Of a stretch of 64,000 bases of DNA, positions 33,469 through 42,668 are shown piece after piece; position 1 is the stretch's first letter; each line of letters starts with the position of its first letter. A program made the position numbers and the translations under genes. Source of the stretch: Salinicola corii (GTDB taxonomy: Bacteria; Pseudomonadota; Gammaproteobacteria; Pseudomonadales; Halomonadaceae); NCBI RefSeq assembly GCF_008298015.1, contig NZ_VTPX01000002.1:248001-312000 (forward strand). The letters run 5' to 3'. The notes beneath the pieces were generated by a model that was not told the DNA's origin, made no database searches, and saw nothing but the letters and a program-made list of their open reading frames with translations.

Positions 33469-33885
33469 ATGCTTGATCATCTCTTTCTTTCCGTCAGCGA
33501 CATCGAACGCTCGATTCGCTTCTACGAGGCCGTGCTCGCCCCTCTGGGGATCACGGCGCGGCTCGATTATGACGGCAAAGATGGCCCGCCAGGCCACCCG
33601 GATCTCAAGGGATTCGGCGCCAATGGCCGGATGTTCTTCTGGCTGCGTGAGGGTGTGGTGGAAGGCAAAGCCGTTCACGTCGGTTTCGTGGCGAACAGCA
33701 AGGCAGAGGTCGAGGCGGCCTATGCCACGGCCATCAAAAACGGTGCGACCGACAATGGTTCCATCGACAACGGCGCGCCTGGGGCCCGGCTGCATTACGA
33801 CCCCGACTACTACGCCGCCAACGTTCTGGATCCCGATGGCTACAGTCTCGAATTCGTCTACAAGAATTGGCAGCACACCCAATGA
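33469..33885 (+). CDS. VOC-superfamily (glyoxalase/dioxygenase-fold) protein
   Basis: A 138-residue vicinal-oxygen-chelate fold protein: MLDHLFLSVSDIERSIRFYEAVLAPLGI is the classic first beta-alpha-beta unit and HYDPDYYAANVLDPDGYSLEFV the last, with His3-type and C-terminal Glu metal ligands. The family includes glyoxalases, fosfomycin resistance enzymes and dioxygenases; the function here is open. Its stop overlaps the next ATG by 4 bp (ATGA), so it is translationally coupled to the saccharopine-dehydrogenase-like gene. Confidence 0.88.
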   Translation: MLDHLFLSVSDIERSIRFYEAVLAPLGITARLDYDGKDGPPGHPDLKGFGANGRMFFWLREGVVEGKAVHVGFVANSKAEVEAAYATAIKNGATDNGSIDNGAPGARLHYDPDYYAANVLDPDGYSLEFVYKNWQHTQ

Positions 33886-34859
33886 AAAAACTTCTGACCT
33901 ACGGCGCGACCGGCTATACCGGCCGCATGGCGGCAGACCGTGCCAAGGCGTTGGGGCTCGATTTCGAGATTGCCGGGCGCAACCAGCCAAGGCTGGCATC
34001 CCTCGCTGAACAGCTGGGGGTTTCGTTGCGGGTATTTGAGGCCGATGCCGGGGCAGCGCAGGCACTGGCCGGTATCGATGTGCTGCTGAACTTCGCAGGC
34101 CCTTTCGCGAAAACCGCGGAGCCGTTGATGCGGGCGTGCCTCGAAGCCGGTGTCGATTACCTGGATATCGCCGCCGAGATTAACGTCTACCGGCTGGCGG
34201 AACGGCTGGGCGCCGAAGCGGCCGAGGCCGGCGTCATGCTGCTGCCCGGCGTTGGCTGGGACGTGGTGCCGACCGATTGCCTGGCGGTGCACGTTGCGCA
34301 GCGCGTGCAAGAGCCGCAGTCGCTTAAAGTGGCGCTTCAGGTTCCCGGTTCCATGTCGCGAGGCTCTGCCATGAGCGTCAGCGAGATCATCGGCGCGGGT
34401 CTGATGACGAGAATCGACGGCCATCTGGTTTCGGCCCCCGATGCGAAGCCGCAAGAGTTCGATTTCGGCGAGGGTTTGGTGCCGTGTGCGCCGCTGTCGT
34501 TCGCGGATCTGGTCACCGGCTGGCACTCCACCGGCATCCCCAATATCGCCATGTTCGTGCATGTCAGTGGCGATGCGTTCCCTGAGGGCGATTTATCGCA
34601 ACTGCCCGATGGCCCGACCGCGGAGCAACGCGATGCCCATCGCGCCCGCGCCGTGGCCGAGGTGAGGGGTGCCGACGGCACGGTGGCCCATTCGATGATC
34701 GAAACCGTCAACGGCTATTCCTATACGCCGCTGGCGGCCTTAGAGGCCGCGCGCCGGGTACTCGAAGGGGAGCGTCGAACCGGTTTCGAAACGCCAGCGC
34801 GGCTATTCGGTGGCGGATTCGCCGAGACGATCGAGGGGACGACAATCACAGATCTGTAG
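33882..34859 (+). CDS. Saccharopine dehydrogenase-like NAD(P)-binding reductase
   Basis: A 325-residue protein of the saccharopine dehydrogenase/trans-acting enoyl reductase family. It opens with the Rossmann motif LLTYGATGYTGRMAADRA and continues AGRNQPRLASLAEQLGV, LLNFAGPFAKTAEPL, and a central GVDYLDIAAE block. It starts at an ATG within the VOC stop codon. It probably reduces a C=C or C=N bond with NADPH, but lysine metabolism is unlikely in this setting. With the VOC gene it forms a two-gene operon opposite an AraC regulator. Confidence 0.84.
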   Translation: MKKLLTYGATGYTGRMAADRAKALGLDFEIAGRNQPRLASLAEQLGVSLRVFEADAGAAQALAGIDVLLNFAGPFAKTAEPLMRACLEAGVDYLDIAAEINVYRLAERLGAEAAEAGVMLLPGVGWDVVPTDCLAVHVAQRVQEPQSLKVALQVPGSMSRGSAMSVSEIIGAGLMTRIDGHLVSAPDAKPQEFDFGEGLVPCAPLSFADLVTGWHSTGIPNIAMFVHVSGDAFPEGDLSQLPDGPTAEQRDAHRARAVAEVRGADGTVAHSMIETVNGYSYTPLAALEAARRVLEGERRTGFETPARLFGGGFAETIEGTTITDL

Positions 34860-34929
34860 AGACCGATTTATAGACAGACCAGTAGAGAGAAGCGACTCAC
34901 CCCACAACCACCCACAACGGCTTCACGGC

Positions 34930-35532
34930 TCAAGAAGCTGTCGTGGGCTCGTCGGCTTCCAGTTCATGCGCGATAAATCGGCCGGCGGTCCGGGCGACTT
35001 GCGTCAGGCGCTCGTGGGGCATGCCGTTGCAGGCCGAGGCCGACAGCCCGCGCAAGGTGACCGAAACATAGTCGGCCAGAGACTCCGCATCCTGCGGATG
35101 GGCCTGGTCGAGGTAAGCGCGAATCGCCTGGAGTCCGCCGCTGGCAAGACTCTCGGCCATCCGACGGGCCGCCGGGTCATCCGCTCGCATTCCCTCCGTG
35201 ATCATGCAGCCTCGCAGCACGCTATCTCGACCGTATTGTTTGGCAGCGGCGAGCAGCAGCGCGGGAAGCGCTTCAGCAGGGGGGCGGTCCGGTGCCAGAA
35301 GTTCGTCCAGCGGCAGGGCGTTTTCCTGCGCATAGCGCAGCATCGCCCGTTCGAACAGCTCTGCCTTGCTGCCATAGGCGGCATAAAAACTGGGCGGTTT
35401 GATGTCCATGGCGTTGGTCAGATCCGCAAGGCTGACCGCGTCATAACCACGCTCATGAAAAAGCGCCTGGGCGATAGCGACGCCCGCTTCGCGATCAAAG
35501 GCCGGGCGACGCTGCCGGGTCTTGGCGTTCAT
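34930..35532 (-). CDS. TetR/AcrR-family transcriptional regulator
   Basis: A 200-residue TetR repressor with an N-terminal helix-turn-helix (AFDREAGVAIAQALFHERGYDAVSLADLTNAMDIKPPSFYAAYGSK) and an all-helical ligand domain of the AcrR type. The ATG at 35532 (MNAKTRQRR) follows GCGAGGT at 5 bp; an in-frame start at 35556 has none. It is divergent from an SDR gene, and two matching 16-bp palindromic sites lie in the gap, one next to each gene, suggesting autorepression and repression of the SDR gene. Confidence 0.9.
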   Translation of the reverse strand: MNAKTRQRRPAFDREAGVAIAQALFHERGYDAVSLADLTNAMDIKPPSFYAAYGSKAELFERAMLRYAQENALPLDELLAPDRPPAEALPALLLAAAKQYGRDSVLRGCMITEGMRADDPAARRMAESLASGGLQAIRAYLDQAHPQDAESLADYVSVTLRGLSASACNGMPHERLTQVARTAGRFIAHELEADEPTTAS

Positions 35533-35558
35533 GGGACCTCGCGAAATGAAAACCACAT

Positions 35559-35574
35559 TGTAGCGACTGCTATA
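35559..35574. promoter_or_regulatory. Candidate TetR operator next to the tetR gene
   Basis: TGTAGC-GACT-GCTATA, a 16-bp near-perfect palindrome (one mismatch) 27 bp upstream of the TetR start. It shares TGTAGC and the spacing with the site at 35647-35662 beside the SDR gene. Confidence 0.5.
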
Positions 35575-35646
35575 TCAAAGCTCCAATGCATGAGCAAGGA
35601 CTTCTATATATCGACCGCTAAATAAAGTGCGTGACACATCTTGTCA

Positions 35647-35662
35647 TGTAGCGTTCACTACA
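35647..35662. promoter_or_regulatory. Candidate TetR operator next to the SDR gene
   Basis: TGTAG-CGTTCA-CTACA, part of a perfect 7-bp-arm inverted repeat CATGTAG/CTACATG at 35645-35664, about 40 bp upstream of the SDR start. It closely resembles the second site beside the TetR gene and would overlap the SDR promoter region. Confidence 0.55.
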
Positions 35663-35702
35663 TGTGGCGTTTCCGTCTCCTTCCTCGTACAGGAAAATTT
35701 CC

Positions 35703-36443
35703 ATGTCATTCCAAGATAAAGTCGTGCTGGTTACCGGTGGCTCATCCGGTCTGGGGCTCGCGATTGCGCAGGAGTTCGCCGAGCAGGGCGCTCACGTGGT
35801 CATCACCGGGCGCCGACAGGAGGCGCTGGACGAAGCCTTGTCCAGCTTGGGCGACAACGCGGTCGCGTTTGCCGCCGATGTTTCGAACACCTCCGATCTG
35901 GCCTCGCTCTTTGGTCGTATCGAGTCGCTTCATGGCCGTCTCGATGTCCTGATCGCCAACGCCGGGACGGGGGAAATCACGCCACTGGGTACGATCACCG
36001 AAGCAAGCTTCGATCGGCTTTTCGATATCAACGTGAAAGGGGTGACGTTTACCGTCCAGGGCGCGCTGCCCTTGATGCCCAAAGGGTCCAGCATCGTCAT
36101 CATCGGCTCGACTGCCTCGATGAACCCCGGCCCGGGCTTGAGCGTCTACGGCGCCACCAAGGCGGCTCTGCGTGCCATGGTCAGAAGCTGGATCCTGGAC
36201 ATCAAGGGTTCCGGCATTCGGATCAATCTTCTCAGTCCCGGCCCTGTCGATACGCAATCTCTGCGAAGCATGCTGGCCGATGACGCGGAGCAGATCATTC
36301 AAGCGTTCAGCGAAAAAAGTACCCTGGGGCGGATAGGCGAGGCACACGAAATCGGCAAGGCGGCGGCGTTCCTGGCGAGCGATGCCTCGAGCTATATCAA
36401 CGGCGTCGAACTGTTCGCCGATGGTGGGGCGTCCCAGGTCTGA
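35703..36443 (+). CDS. Short-chain dehydrogenase/reductase (SDR)
   Basis: A classical SDR of about 246 residues. The N-terminal cofactor motif is VTGGSSGLGLAIA, the NAG strand is IANAGTG, and the catalytic Ser-Tyr-Lys set is in IGSTAS and YGATK. The C-terminal ASSYINGVELFADGGAS is typical. The arginine in TGRRQ after strand 2 suggests NADPH. The ATG at 35703 begins the conserved core; an in-frame ATG at 35664 lies within the operator. It is the probable target of the divergent TetR regulator and is followed 49 bp later by a VOC gene. Confidence 0.92.
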   Translation: MSFQDKVVLVTGGSSGLGLAIAQEFAEQGAHVVITGRRQEALDEALSSLGDNAVAFAADVSNTSDLASLFGRIESLHGRLDVLIANAGTGEITPLGTITEASFDRLFDINVKGVTFTVQGALPLMPKGSSIVIIGSTASMNPGPGLSVYGATKAALRAMVRSWILDIKGSGIRINLLSPGPVDTQSLRSMLADDAEQIIQAFSEKSTLGRIGEAHEIGKAAAFLASDASSYINGVELFADGGASQV

Positions 36444-36492
36444 TCACCCAGCGAGCCGGTAACCCATACCACTGGAGCCTCTGCGCAAAACC

Positions 36493-36894
36493 ATGAGCAT
36501 TCTCGACCACATCGAATTCGCCGTGGGCGACGCCGAGGTATCTCGGCGCTTTTATGAACTTGCCCTCGCGCCGCTGGATATCGTCCGGGTCATTACCCTC
36601 GGGCCCGAGCGCACCCGCACCGGGGGCACGCGCCACGGTTTCGGCAAGGACGGCTACCCGAGCCTCTGGATCCATGACAACGAGCCTCCAGGCGCCGGCA
36701 CGCACATTGCCTTCGCGACACGGGATCGGGCCATCGTCGATGCTTTCCATCGAGCCGCGCTGAAGGCCGGTGGTATCGACAACGGCCCGCCCGGCGTCCG
36801 AACGCACTATCACGAGGACTACTACGCGGCCTACGTGCTGGACCCGGACGGCATCAATGTGGAAGTGGTGTGCCAGTATCATTGCCCGGATTAA
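36493..36894 (+). CDS. VOC-superfamily protein
   Basis: A 133-residue vicinal-oxygen-chelate protein: LDHIEFAVGDAEVSRRFYELALAPLDI at the start and HYHEDYYAAYVLDPDGINVEVVCQ at the end, with metal-ligand His/Glu positions. It resembles the 33.5-kb VOC protein in size and C-terminal wording, so the two may be paralogues. It lies downstream of the SDR gene in the same orientation and probably belongs to the TetR-controlled unit. The reaction is unknown. Confidence 0.87.
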   Translation: MSILDHIEFAVGDAEVSRRFYELALAPLDIVRVITLGPERTRTGGTRHGFGKDGYPSLWIHDNEPPGAGTHIAFATRDRAIVDAFHRAALKAGGIDNGPPGVRTHYHEDYYAAYVLDPDGINVEVVCQYHCPD

Positions 36895-36912
36895 GGTTGC
36901 TGGCCCGTACGG

Positions 36913-38232
36913 TCAGATGACTTCGAACACTGCACGTTCATGAGAAAGCTCGCGGAATCCATGAATGCTGTGATAACGACCTGTTCCACTAGTGTTGACC
37001 CCACCAAACGGTAGATGGCTCTCAGGCCAGTTTCTCGCCCAGCCGTTGACTGATACGCCCCCGGACGAGGTGTTGCGGAGTACATCTTCAATAAAGTCGC
37101 GTCGCTCTGAAAAAATGTTCATACCCAGCGGCTTGCCGCTCTTCCGAATGAATGTGTAGACCTCTGAGACATCGCGATAAGTGACAATTGGGAGAACGGG
37201 GCCAAATATCTCCTCCTGCATGACCAATGCATCAAGCGGCGTATCAAGCAGTATGGTCGGCTCTATCGTCAGGTTCTCTTCATCGCAGTTTCCGCCAAAA
37301 GCCACCCTCGCGCCACGTGCAACGGCGTCATCAATATATCCTTTTACACGTGAGAAGTTGCGCGAGTTGACCATGCGGGAATTTCGGTCCGCCATGAACG
37401 TCTCGCCATCATAAAAGCTGTCTCGCCATTGGTTTCCGAGCGCCTCGACGAACGGGTCGCGTAGTGATTCGGGCAATGCGACATAATCGACGCAGAGACA
37501 GGTTTGGCCATTATTCGTCATTCGCCCCATGCCGATCTCGGAAACGGCGGTGTCGAAGTTGGCGCTGTCGTCCAGAATGGCAGGGCATTTGCCACCGAGC
37601 TCCAATGTCACCGAGGCCAGATGCCTGGCCGCTGCAGCCATCACAATCTTGCCGACCGCTGGGCTTCCGGTAAGGAAAATGTGATCGAAGGGGCGTTCCA
37701 GCAGTGCGTTGGCAACATCGACACCGCCTTCAAACACTGCGACCTCGCGCTCGTCGAAAGCCTCGCGAATGATTTTGGCTGCTACGGCGCTGGATGCGGG
37801 TGTGAGTTCGTTTGGCTTGGCGATGACGCAGTTGCCCGCGGCGATCATCGGCACCATGGGGGTAAGGAGCAGGCTTATCGGGAAATTCCATGAACCGAAG
37901 ACGAGAACGACGCCCCGCGGTTCATAGATCATATACGCTTGCCCCACGGGCGCGGAGGTCTGGACAGGTACGGGCTTCATCCACTCGTCAAGATGCTCGA
38001 TGGCCTCATCGATATCTTCCAGGGTGACGGCCAGCTCGAACGGCATCGGCTCTTCGGCTGGGCGTCCCAAATCAGAGGCAAGCGCGTTACGGATTTCCTC
38101 CTCGTATTTGACTAATACTTCCCTGAAACGTCGGAGACGATCCTTTCGCTGTTCTGCGGTCGAAGTCCTTAGATGCCATTGATGGGCTTGCTGTAATGCG
38201 AACACACGGTCAATTTCGGATTCCATATTCAT
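36913..38232 (-). CDS. Class-3-type aldehyde dehydrogenase (coniferyl aldehyde dehydrogenase-like)
   Basis: An NAD(P)-dependent aldehyde dehydrogenase of about 439 residues, shorter than the 480-500 of class 1/2 enzymes and typical of the class 3/coniferyl aldehyde group. General base E211 is in TLELGGK and catalytic C245 in NNGQTCLC; the cofactor loop is LTGSPAVGK. The ATG at 38232 has AAGGA 7 bp upstream; an in-frame start at 38283 adds an unsupported Arg-rich tail. The C-terminus (GFRELSHERAVFEVI) lacks a membrane anchor. It stands alone and convergent with the VOC gene; the aldehyde substrate is unknown. Confidence 0.88.
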   Translation of the reverse strand: MNMESEIDRVFALQQAHQWHLRTSTAEQRKDRLRRFREVLVKYEEEIRNALASDLGRPAEEPMPFELAVTLEDIDEAIEHLDEWMKPVPVQTSAPVGQAYMIYEPRGVVLVFGSWNFPISLLLTPMVPMIAAGNCVIAKPNELTPASSAVAAKIIREAFDEREVAVFEGGVDVANALLERPFDHIFLTGSPAVGKIVMAAAARHLASVTLELGGKCPAILDDSANFDTAVSEIGMGRMTNNGQTCLCVDYVALPESLRDPFVEALGNQWRDSFYDGETFMADRNSRMVNSRNFSRVKGYIDDAVARGARVAFGGNCDEENLTIEPTILLDTPLDALVMQEEIFGPVLPIVTYRDVSEVYTFIRKSGKPLGMNIFSERRDFIEDVLRNTSSGGVSVNGWARNWPESHLPFGGVNTSGTGRYHSIHGFRELSHERAVFEVI

Positions 38233-38518
38233 AACGAATTCCTTCGTTGTTGGGGGCAGGCGCCGGGATTGTCTTTCTCGCATATAGACGGCCCCCTTCG
38301 AAGCTGGGGATTAGCCGATCCGCTTTGCGTTTAGATGAGCGCGGAGCACCAAGCAGGAGCAGCGCTACTCGAATTCAATCTAAAGAAGTCAGTGCTGCGC
38401 GTGGCACTCCGATCCTTCCCGATCATTGCTCAATTATCTTGGCTTCCCACTAAATCGCTGAATTTCTGGGAAGACAAAGCCAGGACTCGCCGTGCCATCG
38501 TTAGCTCCCGTCGCTGAT
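38233..38518. other. Intergenic region without a supported gene
   Basis: About 286 bp between the start of the aldehyde dehydrogenase gene and the end of the MDR dehydrogenase gene, both on the minus strand. It must hold the promoter of the former. I see no convincing short gene, terminator hairpin with T-run or repeat. Confidence 0.5.
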
Positions 38519-39529
38519 TTAGGCGATTTTGATGACGATCTTGCCAAACAGGTCTGGGGCACTCTGGGCCTGGTAGGCATGTTTCGCATCGGCGAACGGG
38601 ACCACCCTGTCGATCACTGGCTTGATCTGATGCTTGTCAACGAAGTCGACCATATCGTCCAGGCCGTCGCGCGAGCCGACCGGGATGCCGCGAATGCTGA
38701 CGCCCTTGGCGAGAAACAAGCCGGGCTCGATCACATCACCGAAGTTGAACAGGCCAACCAAGCCAATGTCGCCGCCAAAGGCCAGAGCCTGGACGGATTG
38801 GTTCATGGAACCGAAGCCGGCAGTATTCACCACCTTATCCACGCCGCCGGTAGCCGCGTAGACGGACTGGCCCCAGTTCTCGTCGGTGCGATAGTTGAAG
38901 ACATCCTCGGCACCGAGCTCGAGCAAGCGCGAACGCTTGTTGTCCTGGCTGGTGGTAAGGTAGGTTTTCGCCCCCAGTGCTTGCGCGAACGCCATCGCGA
39001 ACAGCGATACGCTACCGGTGCCCAACGACAGCACCGTCTGACCCGGTGCAACCGGATTGGCGTTCTGCAACGCCGTCCATGCCGTCAGCGCAGCGCAAGG
39101 CAGGGTCGACGCTTCCACATCGTTGAGCGTGCCCGGCGCGCGGCTCAGGCGATCCGCCGGCAACACGACGTACTCGGCCAGCACGCCATCCTCATCCAGC
39201 GAACCCAAGCCCAGACCGATACCCGCATGGGGCGGCCAATGAATGAAGTCGCGCAGGTAGACCGTGATGACCTTGTCGCCCGGGGACCACTGCTCCACGC
39301 CTTCTCCAACCGCATCGATATCGCCGGCGCCATCGGCTACCGGGATCAAGTCGCGGTCCATGCGCCAGTTGCCACCGGCATTGCCCAGGATCAGTTGTTC
39401 GCGGTAGTTCAACGACACCGCCCGAATGCGTACGCGGACTTCACCGGGCCCCGGTTCCGGTTTCACGACGTCTTCAAGGATCAGCCCCTCCAGAGTGGTC
39501 TCTCCGCTCTTCAGAACCCAGCGTTTCAT
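38519..39529 (-). CDS. MDR-superfamily alcohol dehydrogenase/quinone oxidoreductase
   Basis: A 336-residue medium-chain dehydrogenase/reductase: MKRWVLKSGETTLEGLILEDV at the start, catalytic-domain GPGEVRVRIRAVSLNYRE, and nucleotide motif LSLGTGSVSLFAMAFAQALGAK. Structural-zinc cysteines are absent. The N-terminal wording matches proteins annotated as zinc-type NAD(P)-dependent alcohol dehydrogenase of the quinone-oxidoreductase branch. It is divergent from the LysR gene at 39675, whose regulator often controls such dehydrogenases. The substrate is unknown. Confidence 0.88.
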   Translation of the reverse strand: MKRWVLKSGETTLEGLILEDVVKPEPGPGEVRVRIRAVSLNYREQLILGNAGGNWRMDRDLIPVADGAGDIDAVGEGVEQWSPGDKVITVYLRDFIHWPPHAGIGLGLGSLDEDGVLAEYVVLPADRLSRAPGTLNDVEASTLPCAALTAWTALQNANPVAPGQTVLSLGTGSVSLFAMAFAQALGAKTYLTTSQDNKRSRLLELGAEDVFNYRTDENWGQSVYAATGGVDKVVNTAGFGSMNQSVQALAFGGDIGLVGLFNFGDVIEPGLFLAKGVSIRGIPVGSRDGLDDMVDFVDKHQIKPVIDRVVPFADAKHAYQAQSAPDLFGKIVIKIA

Positions 39530-39674
39530 GGTTTTCGCTCCTGATCAGATCATTCGAGATGTCGCTCAGGCAGCTACTTCTCATGCACTGCCAGGCACTC
39601 AAATAACTATAGGAACGCCTCCATTACTTGATAAGGTGGTGTTTGATTGATGAGCTTATGAGTGAGATTCAGTA

Positions 39675-40574
39675 ATGAAGCGCTCAGATTTTGCGGACCT
39701 GATGGCGTTTGCGGTGATCGCCGAGGAGCGGAGCTTTACCCGGGCGGGCAATAGGCTGGGTATTTCAAGTTCCGCGCTCAGTCATGCCATGCGCCAGTTG
39801 GAGGAGCGCCTGGATGCCAAGTTGCTGAACAGAACCACCCGAAGCGTCGCCCCCACGGCTGCCGGCGAACGTCTCCTCGCGCGTCTGCAGCCGGCGCTCC
39901 AGGAAATCGGGGACGGACTCGAAGAACTTGCAGACGAGCACACCGGACCCAGTGGACTCGTGCGCATCAATACCCACCACAGCGCGGCGGCGCTCTATGT
40001 GGTTCCGAAGCTGCAAGCGCTACGTCAGACCTACCCCGGCATCACCCTGGATATCACGACCAACGAGGGGCTGGTCGATATCGTTTCGGCTGGCTACGAT
40101 GCAGGCATCCGCAATGGAGAGCAATTGGCCCAGGACATGGTGGCCGTGCGTATCGGCCCCGACTACAGAACGGTCGTCGTCGCCACGCCCGAGTACCTGG
40201 AGACCGCACCTGCCATTGCAGGTCCCCAGGATCTGGTGCAACAAGCCTGTATCGCCTATCGAATGAGCACGTCCAGCACCTTGTTACGCTGGCAGTTCCA
40301 GCGCGGATCGCGCACGTTCGACGTCGCGATAAAGCCGACCTTCATCACCAACGACATGGATCTTCTGATAGAGGCAACGCTGCAAGGCATTGGTGTGGGC
40401 TATTTGCTGCGTGAGCAGGTTGCGACGCACCTCGCCTGCGGAAGGTTGGTGGAACTCCTGCCGCGATGGTCCGTGCGCCATACCGGCAGCTTTCTGTACT
40501 ACCCGGGGCGTCGCCAGATGCGTCCGGCGGTGCGCGCCGTGATCGACATGCTGCGCTATGATGGCCGGGCCTGA
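39675..40574 (+). CDS. LysR-family transcriptional regulator
   Basis: A 299-residue LysR regulator with helix-turn-helix FTRAGNRLGISSSALSHAMRQLEERL and the effector domain starting at GLVRINTHHSAA. It belongs to the large AaeR/DsdC-like proteobacterial subgroup commonly divergent from oxidoreductase genes. It faces the MDR dehydrogenase gene across a 145-bp gap, so direct control of that gene is likely. The start ATG at 39675 gives the conserved MKRSDFADLMAFAVIAEE start. Confidence 0.88.
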   Translation: MKRSDFADLMAFAVIAEERSFTRAGNRLGISSSALSHAMRQLEERLDAKLLNRTTRSVAPTAAGERLLARLQPALQEIGDGLEELADEHTGPSGLVRINTHHSAAALYVVPKLQALRQTYPGITLDITTNEGLVDIVSAGYDAGIRNGEQLAQDMVAVRIGPDYRTVVVATPEYLETAPAIAGPQDLVQQACIAYRMSTSSTLLRWQFQRGSRTFDVAIKPTFITNDMDLLIEATLQGIGVGYLLREQVATHLACGRLVELLPRWSVRHTGSFLYYPGRRQMRPAVRAVIDMLRYDGRA

Positions 40575-40712
40575 AGGCTTCTATCTTGGCGAGCCTGGCT
40601 ATCGCCACCTACCATCGGCGGGCTATGTGCCCCTACTAGCGAAGCTGCTCACTCCCTCCAACATGGTGACGAATAGCTCAGTTTCTCGCCCTGGCCCTAC
40701 TCGAGTCAGTAG

Positions 40713-41642
40713 TCAGGTTGACCGCAATGGTGCGACGTCTCGAATGGGTGGCGCACCGAACATCCGTCGGTATTCCCGGTTGAATTGGCTAATGCTTTCG
40801 TAGCCAACCCGGATACCCGCCGTTGCAGCATCGATATTTTCCGCGATCAGCAGCCTTCTCGCCTCATAAAGGCGTAGATGTTTCTGGTACTGAAGCGGGC
40901 TCATCGAGGTCACTTTACGGAAATGGTGGTGAAGCGTAGATACGCCCATCTCGGCCAGTTCCGCCAGGGCTTCGATTTTCAACGGTTGCGTATAGTGATC
41001 ACGCAACCAGGTAACGGCCTTGGCGACACGCTGGCTTTGCGTTCCCATCATGACGGTGTCGCGAAAACGGCCGCCGGCAGAGCTAGTCAGTACCCGATAA
41101 AGAATCTCTCGCTGGACAAGACTGCCCAGGTGGAGCATGTCGTGTGGCTGGTCGAGTAGCCGAACCAGTCTGCTCGTCGCGTCCATCAAGTCGACGGTCG
41201 CGGGGCCGGTCGCCATGGCTTTGTGCGGTATCTCTGCTTTCGGGCCAAGCGTCTCGACATCCGCAATCAACTGGCGAGCCATCTGCAAGTCAATCTTCAT
41301 CAGTAAAGAGAGATAGGACCGCTCGGGCGATGCTTCAGTGACTTCGGTAATCGTGGGCAGGTTCACTGCCGTCAGCAGAAATCGTGACGCGTCGTAGATA
41401 TACGTCGTGTTCCCCAGCACGACGCGTTTCCTCCCGCGAATGATGATGGCGAGGCTGGGCTCGTACAGATAGGGCGTCGGTGGCTGTGGCGTCGTTACCT
41501 TGAAAAAACTCAGGCCCGGCAAACTAGTTTCACGCTCCATCTGATTGCCGACGAAGCTTGAAATGAGGCCCGCCATCTCATCGCGGATGGCGGCCGTTTC
41601 TTCTCGCCGTGCCTGGTCTTCTGTACCGAGTTCGATGATCAC
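40713..41642 (-). CDS. AraC-family transcriptional regulator (AraC_N type)
   Basis: A 309-residue regulator with the same design as the AraC protein at 32.4 kb: AraC_N domain (LYEPSLAIIIRGRKRVVLGN, YDASRFLLTAVNLP) and a double helix-turn-helix (LAELAEMGVSTLHHHFRKVT, SPLQYQKHLRLYEARRLL, YESISQFNREYRRMFG). It is divergent from two tandem SDR genes, which are its probable targets; a CGGACA/TGTCCG inverted repeat lies in the 225-bp gap. The effector is unknown. Confidence 0.88.
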   Translation of the reverse strand: MIIELGTEDQARREETAAIRDEMAGLISSFVGNQMERETSLPGLSFFKVTTPQPPTPYLYEPSLAIIIRGRKRVVLGNTTYIYDASRFLLTAVNLPTITEVTEASPERSYLSLLMKIDLQMARQLIADVETLGPKAEIPHKAMATGPATVDLMDATSRLVRLLDQPHDMLHLGSLVQREILYRVLTSSAGGRFRDTVMMGTQSQRVAKAVTWLRDHYTQPLKIEALAELAEMGVSTLHHHFRKVTSMSPLQYQKHLRLYEARRLLIAENIDAATAGIRVGYESISQFNREYRRMFGAPPIRDVAPLRST

Positions 41643-41813
41643 TGTTTGCTCCTGCCTTAATGGGCATATTCCATTCTAGATCGATGACTGACCAGATTTC
41701 CGATTTTTCCCGGGATCAAGAGAACTAGGCAATCAATGGGAAGAATTGGCGTCACGAGTTCCTCCTCGAGAACCCTAACCTTTGGATCGTCCCTTGAATT
41801 AAATGCGCGGATA

Positions 41814-41836
41814 CGGACAGCGGTACCGAGTGTCCG
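41814..41836. promoter_or_regulatory. Inverted repeat upstream of the tandem SDR genes
   Basis: CGGACA (41814-41819) and TGTCCG (41831-41836) are perfect inverted 6-mers separated by 11 bp, ending 31 bp before the first SDR start. It may be an operator for the divergent AraC regulator, though AraC proteins more often bind direct repeats. Confidence 0.3.
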
Positions 41837-41867
41837 GGATCCATGTCGACCCAAACGGAGGAACTCC

Positions 41868-42632
41868 ATGAACAACGCCGAGAAGCTCACCGGAACCGTA
41901 GCCCTCATCACCGGCGCGTCCAGCGGTATCGGGCAGGCGACGGCTATTCGACTGGCGAATCTGGGAGCCAGCGTTGCGCTGGTGGCCAGACGCCAGGATA
42001 GGCTCGAGTCGCTTGCCAACAGGATCGCCGCCGCTGGCGGCACCGCGTTGGTGATCGCTGCCGACATCACAGACAACCACGAAGCAGAGCGTGTGGTGGA
42101 TCAGGTAATCGAACGCTTCGGTCGCCTGGATACCTTGGTCAACGCGGCGGGGCTGATGCTCAATGGCCCCTCCGTGGAATCGCCGCTTGAAGAGTGGGAT
42201 CGCATGGTGGACGTCAACCTGCGGGGGTTGATGTACCTCACCAAACAGGCCCTGCCGCATCTTCTTCAGGCCGTGACGTCGAGTCCGCGTGCTGTGGCGG
42301 ATGTCGTCAATATCTCCTCGGTTGCCGGGCGTATCGCTGCTCCCCAGGTCGCCATCTACAACGCCACCAAGTTTGCCGTCACCGCAGCCACCGAAGCCTG
42401 GCGTCAGGAGTTCACCAAGCAATCGCTACGCTTTTCGGTGATCGAACCCGGCGCGACCGCGACCGAGCTCTTCGAGCAGAAAGACGGACAGTGGGAAGGT
42501 TTCACCAGCATGTTTGGCGAGGTGGAGCGCCTGCATGCGGAAGATATCGCCGAGGCCGCTGCCTTCATCGTGACCAATCCCCGGCGAGTGGCGATCAACG
42601 AGATCGTCGTCAGGCCCACGGATCAACCCTGA
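41868..42632 (+). CDS. Short-chain dehydrogenase/reductase, first of a tandem pair
   Basis: A 254-residue SDR: cofactor motif ITGASSGIGQATA, NAAG strand VNAAGLM, catalytic Ser in NISSVAG and YNATK with Tyr and Lys. ARRQDRL after strand 2 suggests NADPH. The ATG at 41868 has GGAGGA 6 bp upstream. The C-terminal NPRRVAINEIVVRPTDQ resembles the YdfG/clavaldehyde-dehydrogenase-like group acting on hydroxyacids or aldehydes. The second SDR gene starts 36 bp downstream; AraC is divergent. Confidence 0.91.
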   Translation: MNNAEKLTGTVALITGASSGIGQATAIRLANLGASVALVARRQDRLESLANRIAAAGGTALVIAADITDNHEAERVVDQVIERFGRLDTLVNAAGLMLNGPSVESPLEEWDRMVDVNLRGLMYLTKQALPHLLQAVTSSPRAVADVVNISSVAGRIAAPQVAIYNATKFAVTAATEAWRQEFTKQSLRFSVIEPGATATELFEQKDGQWEGFTSMFGEVERLHAEDIAEAAAFIVTNPRRVAINEIVVRPTDQP

Positions 42633-42668
42633 TTCATTCGACACGACCTGATCATGAGGAAGATTGCT

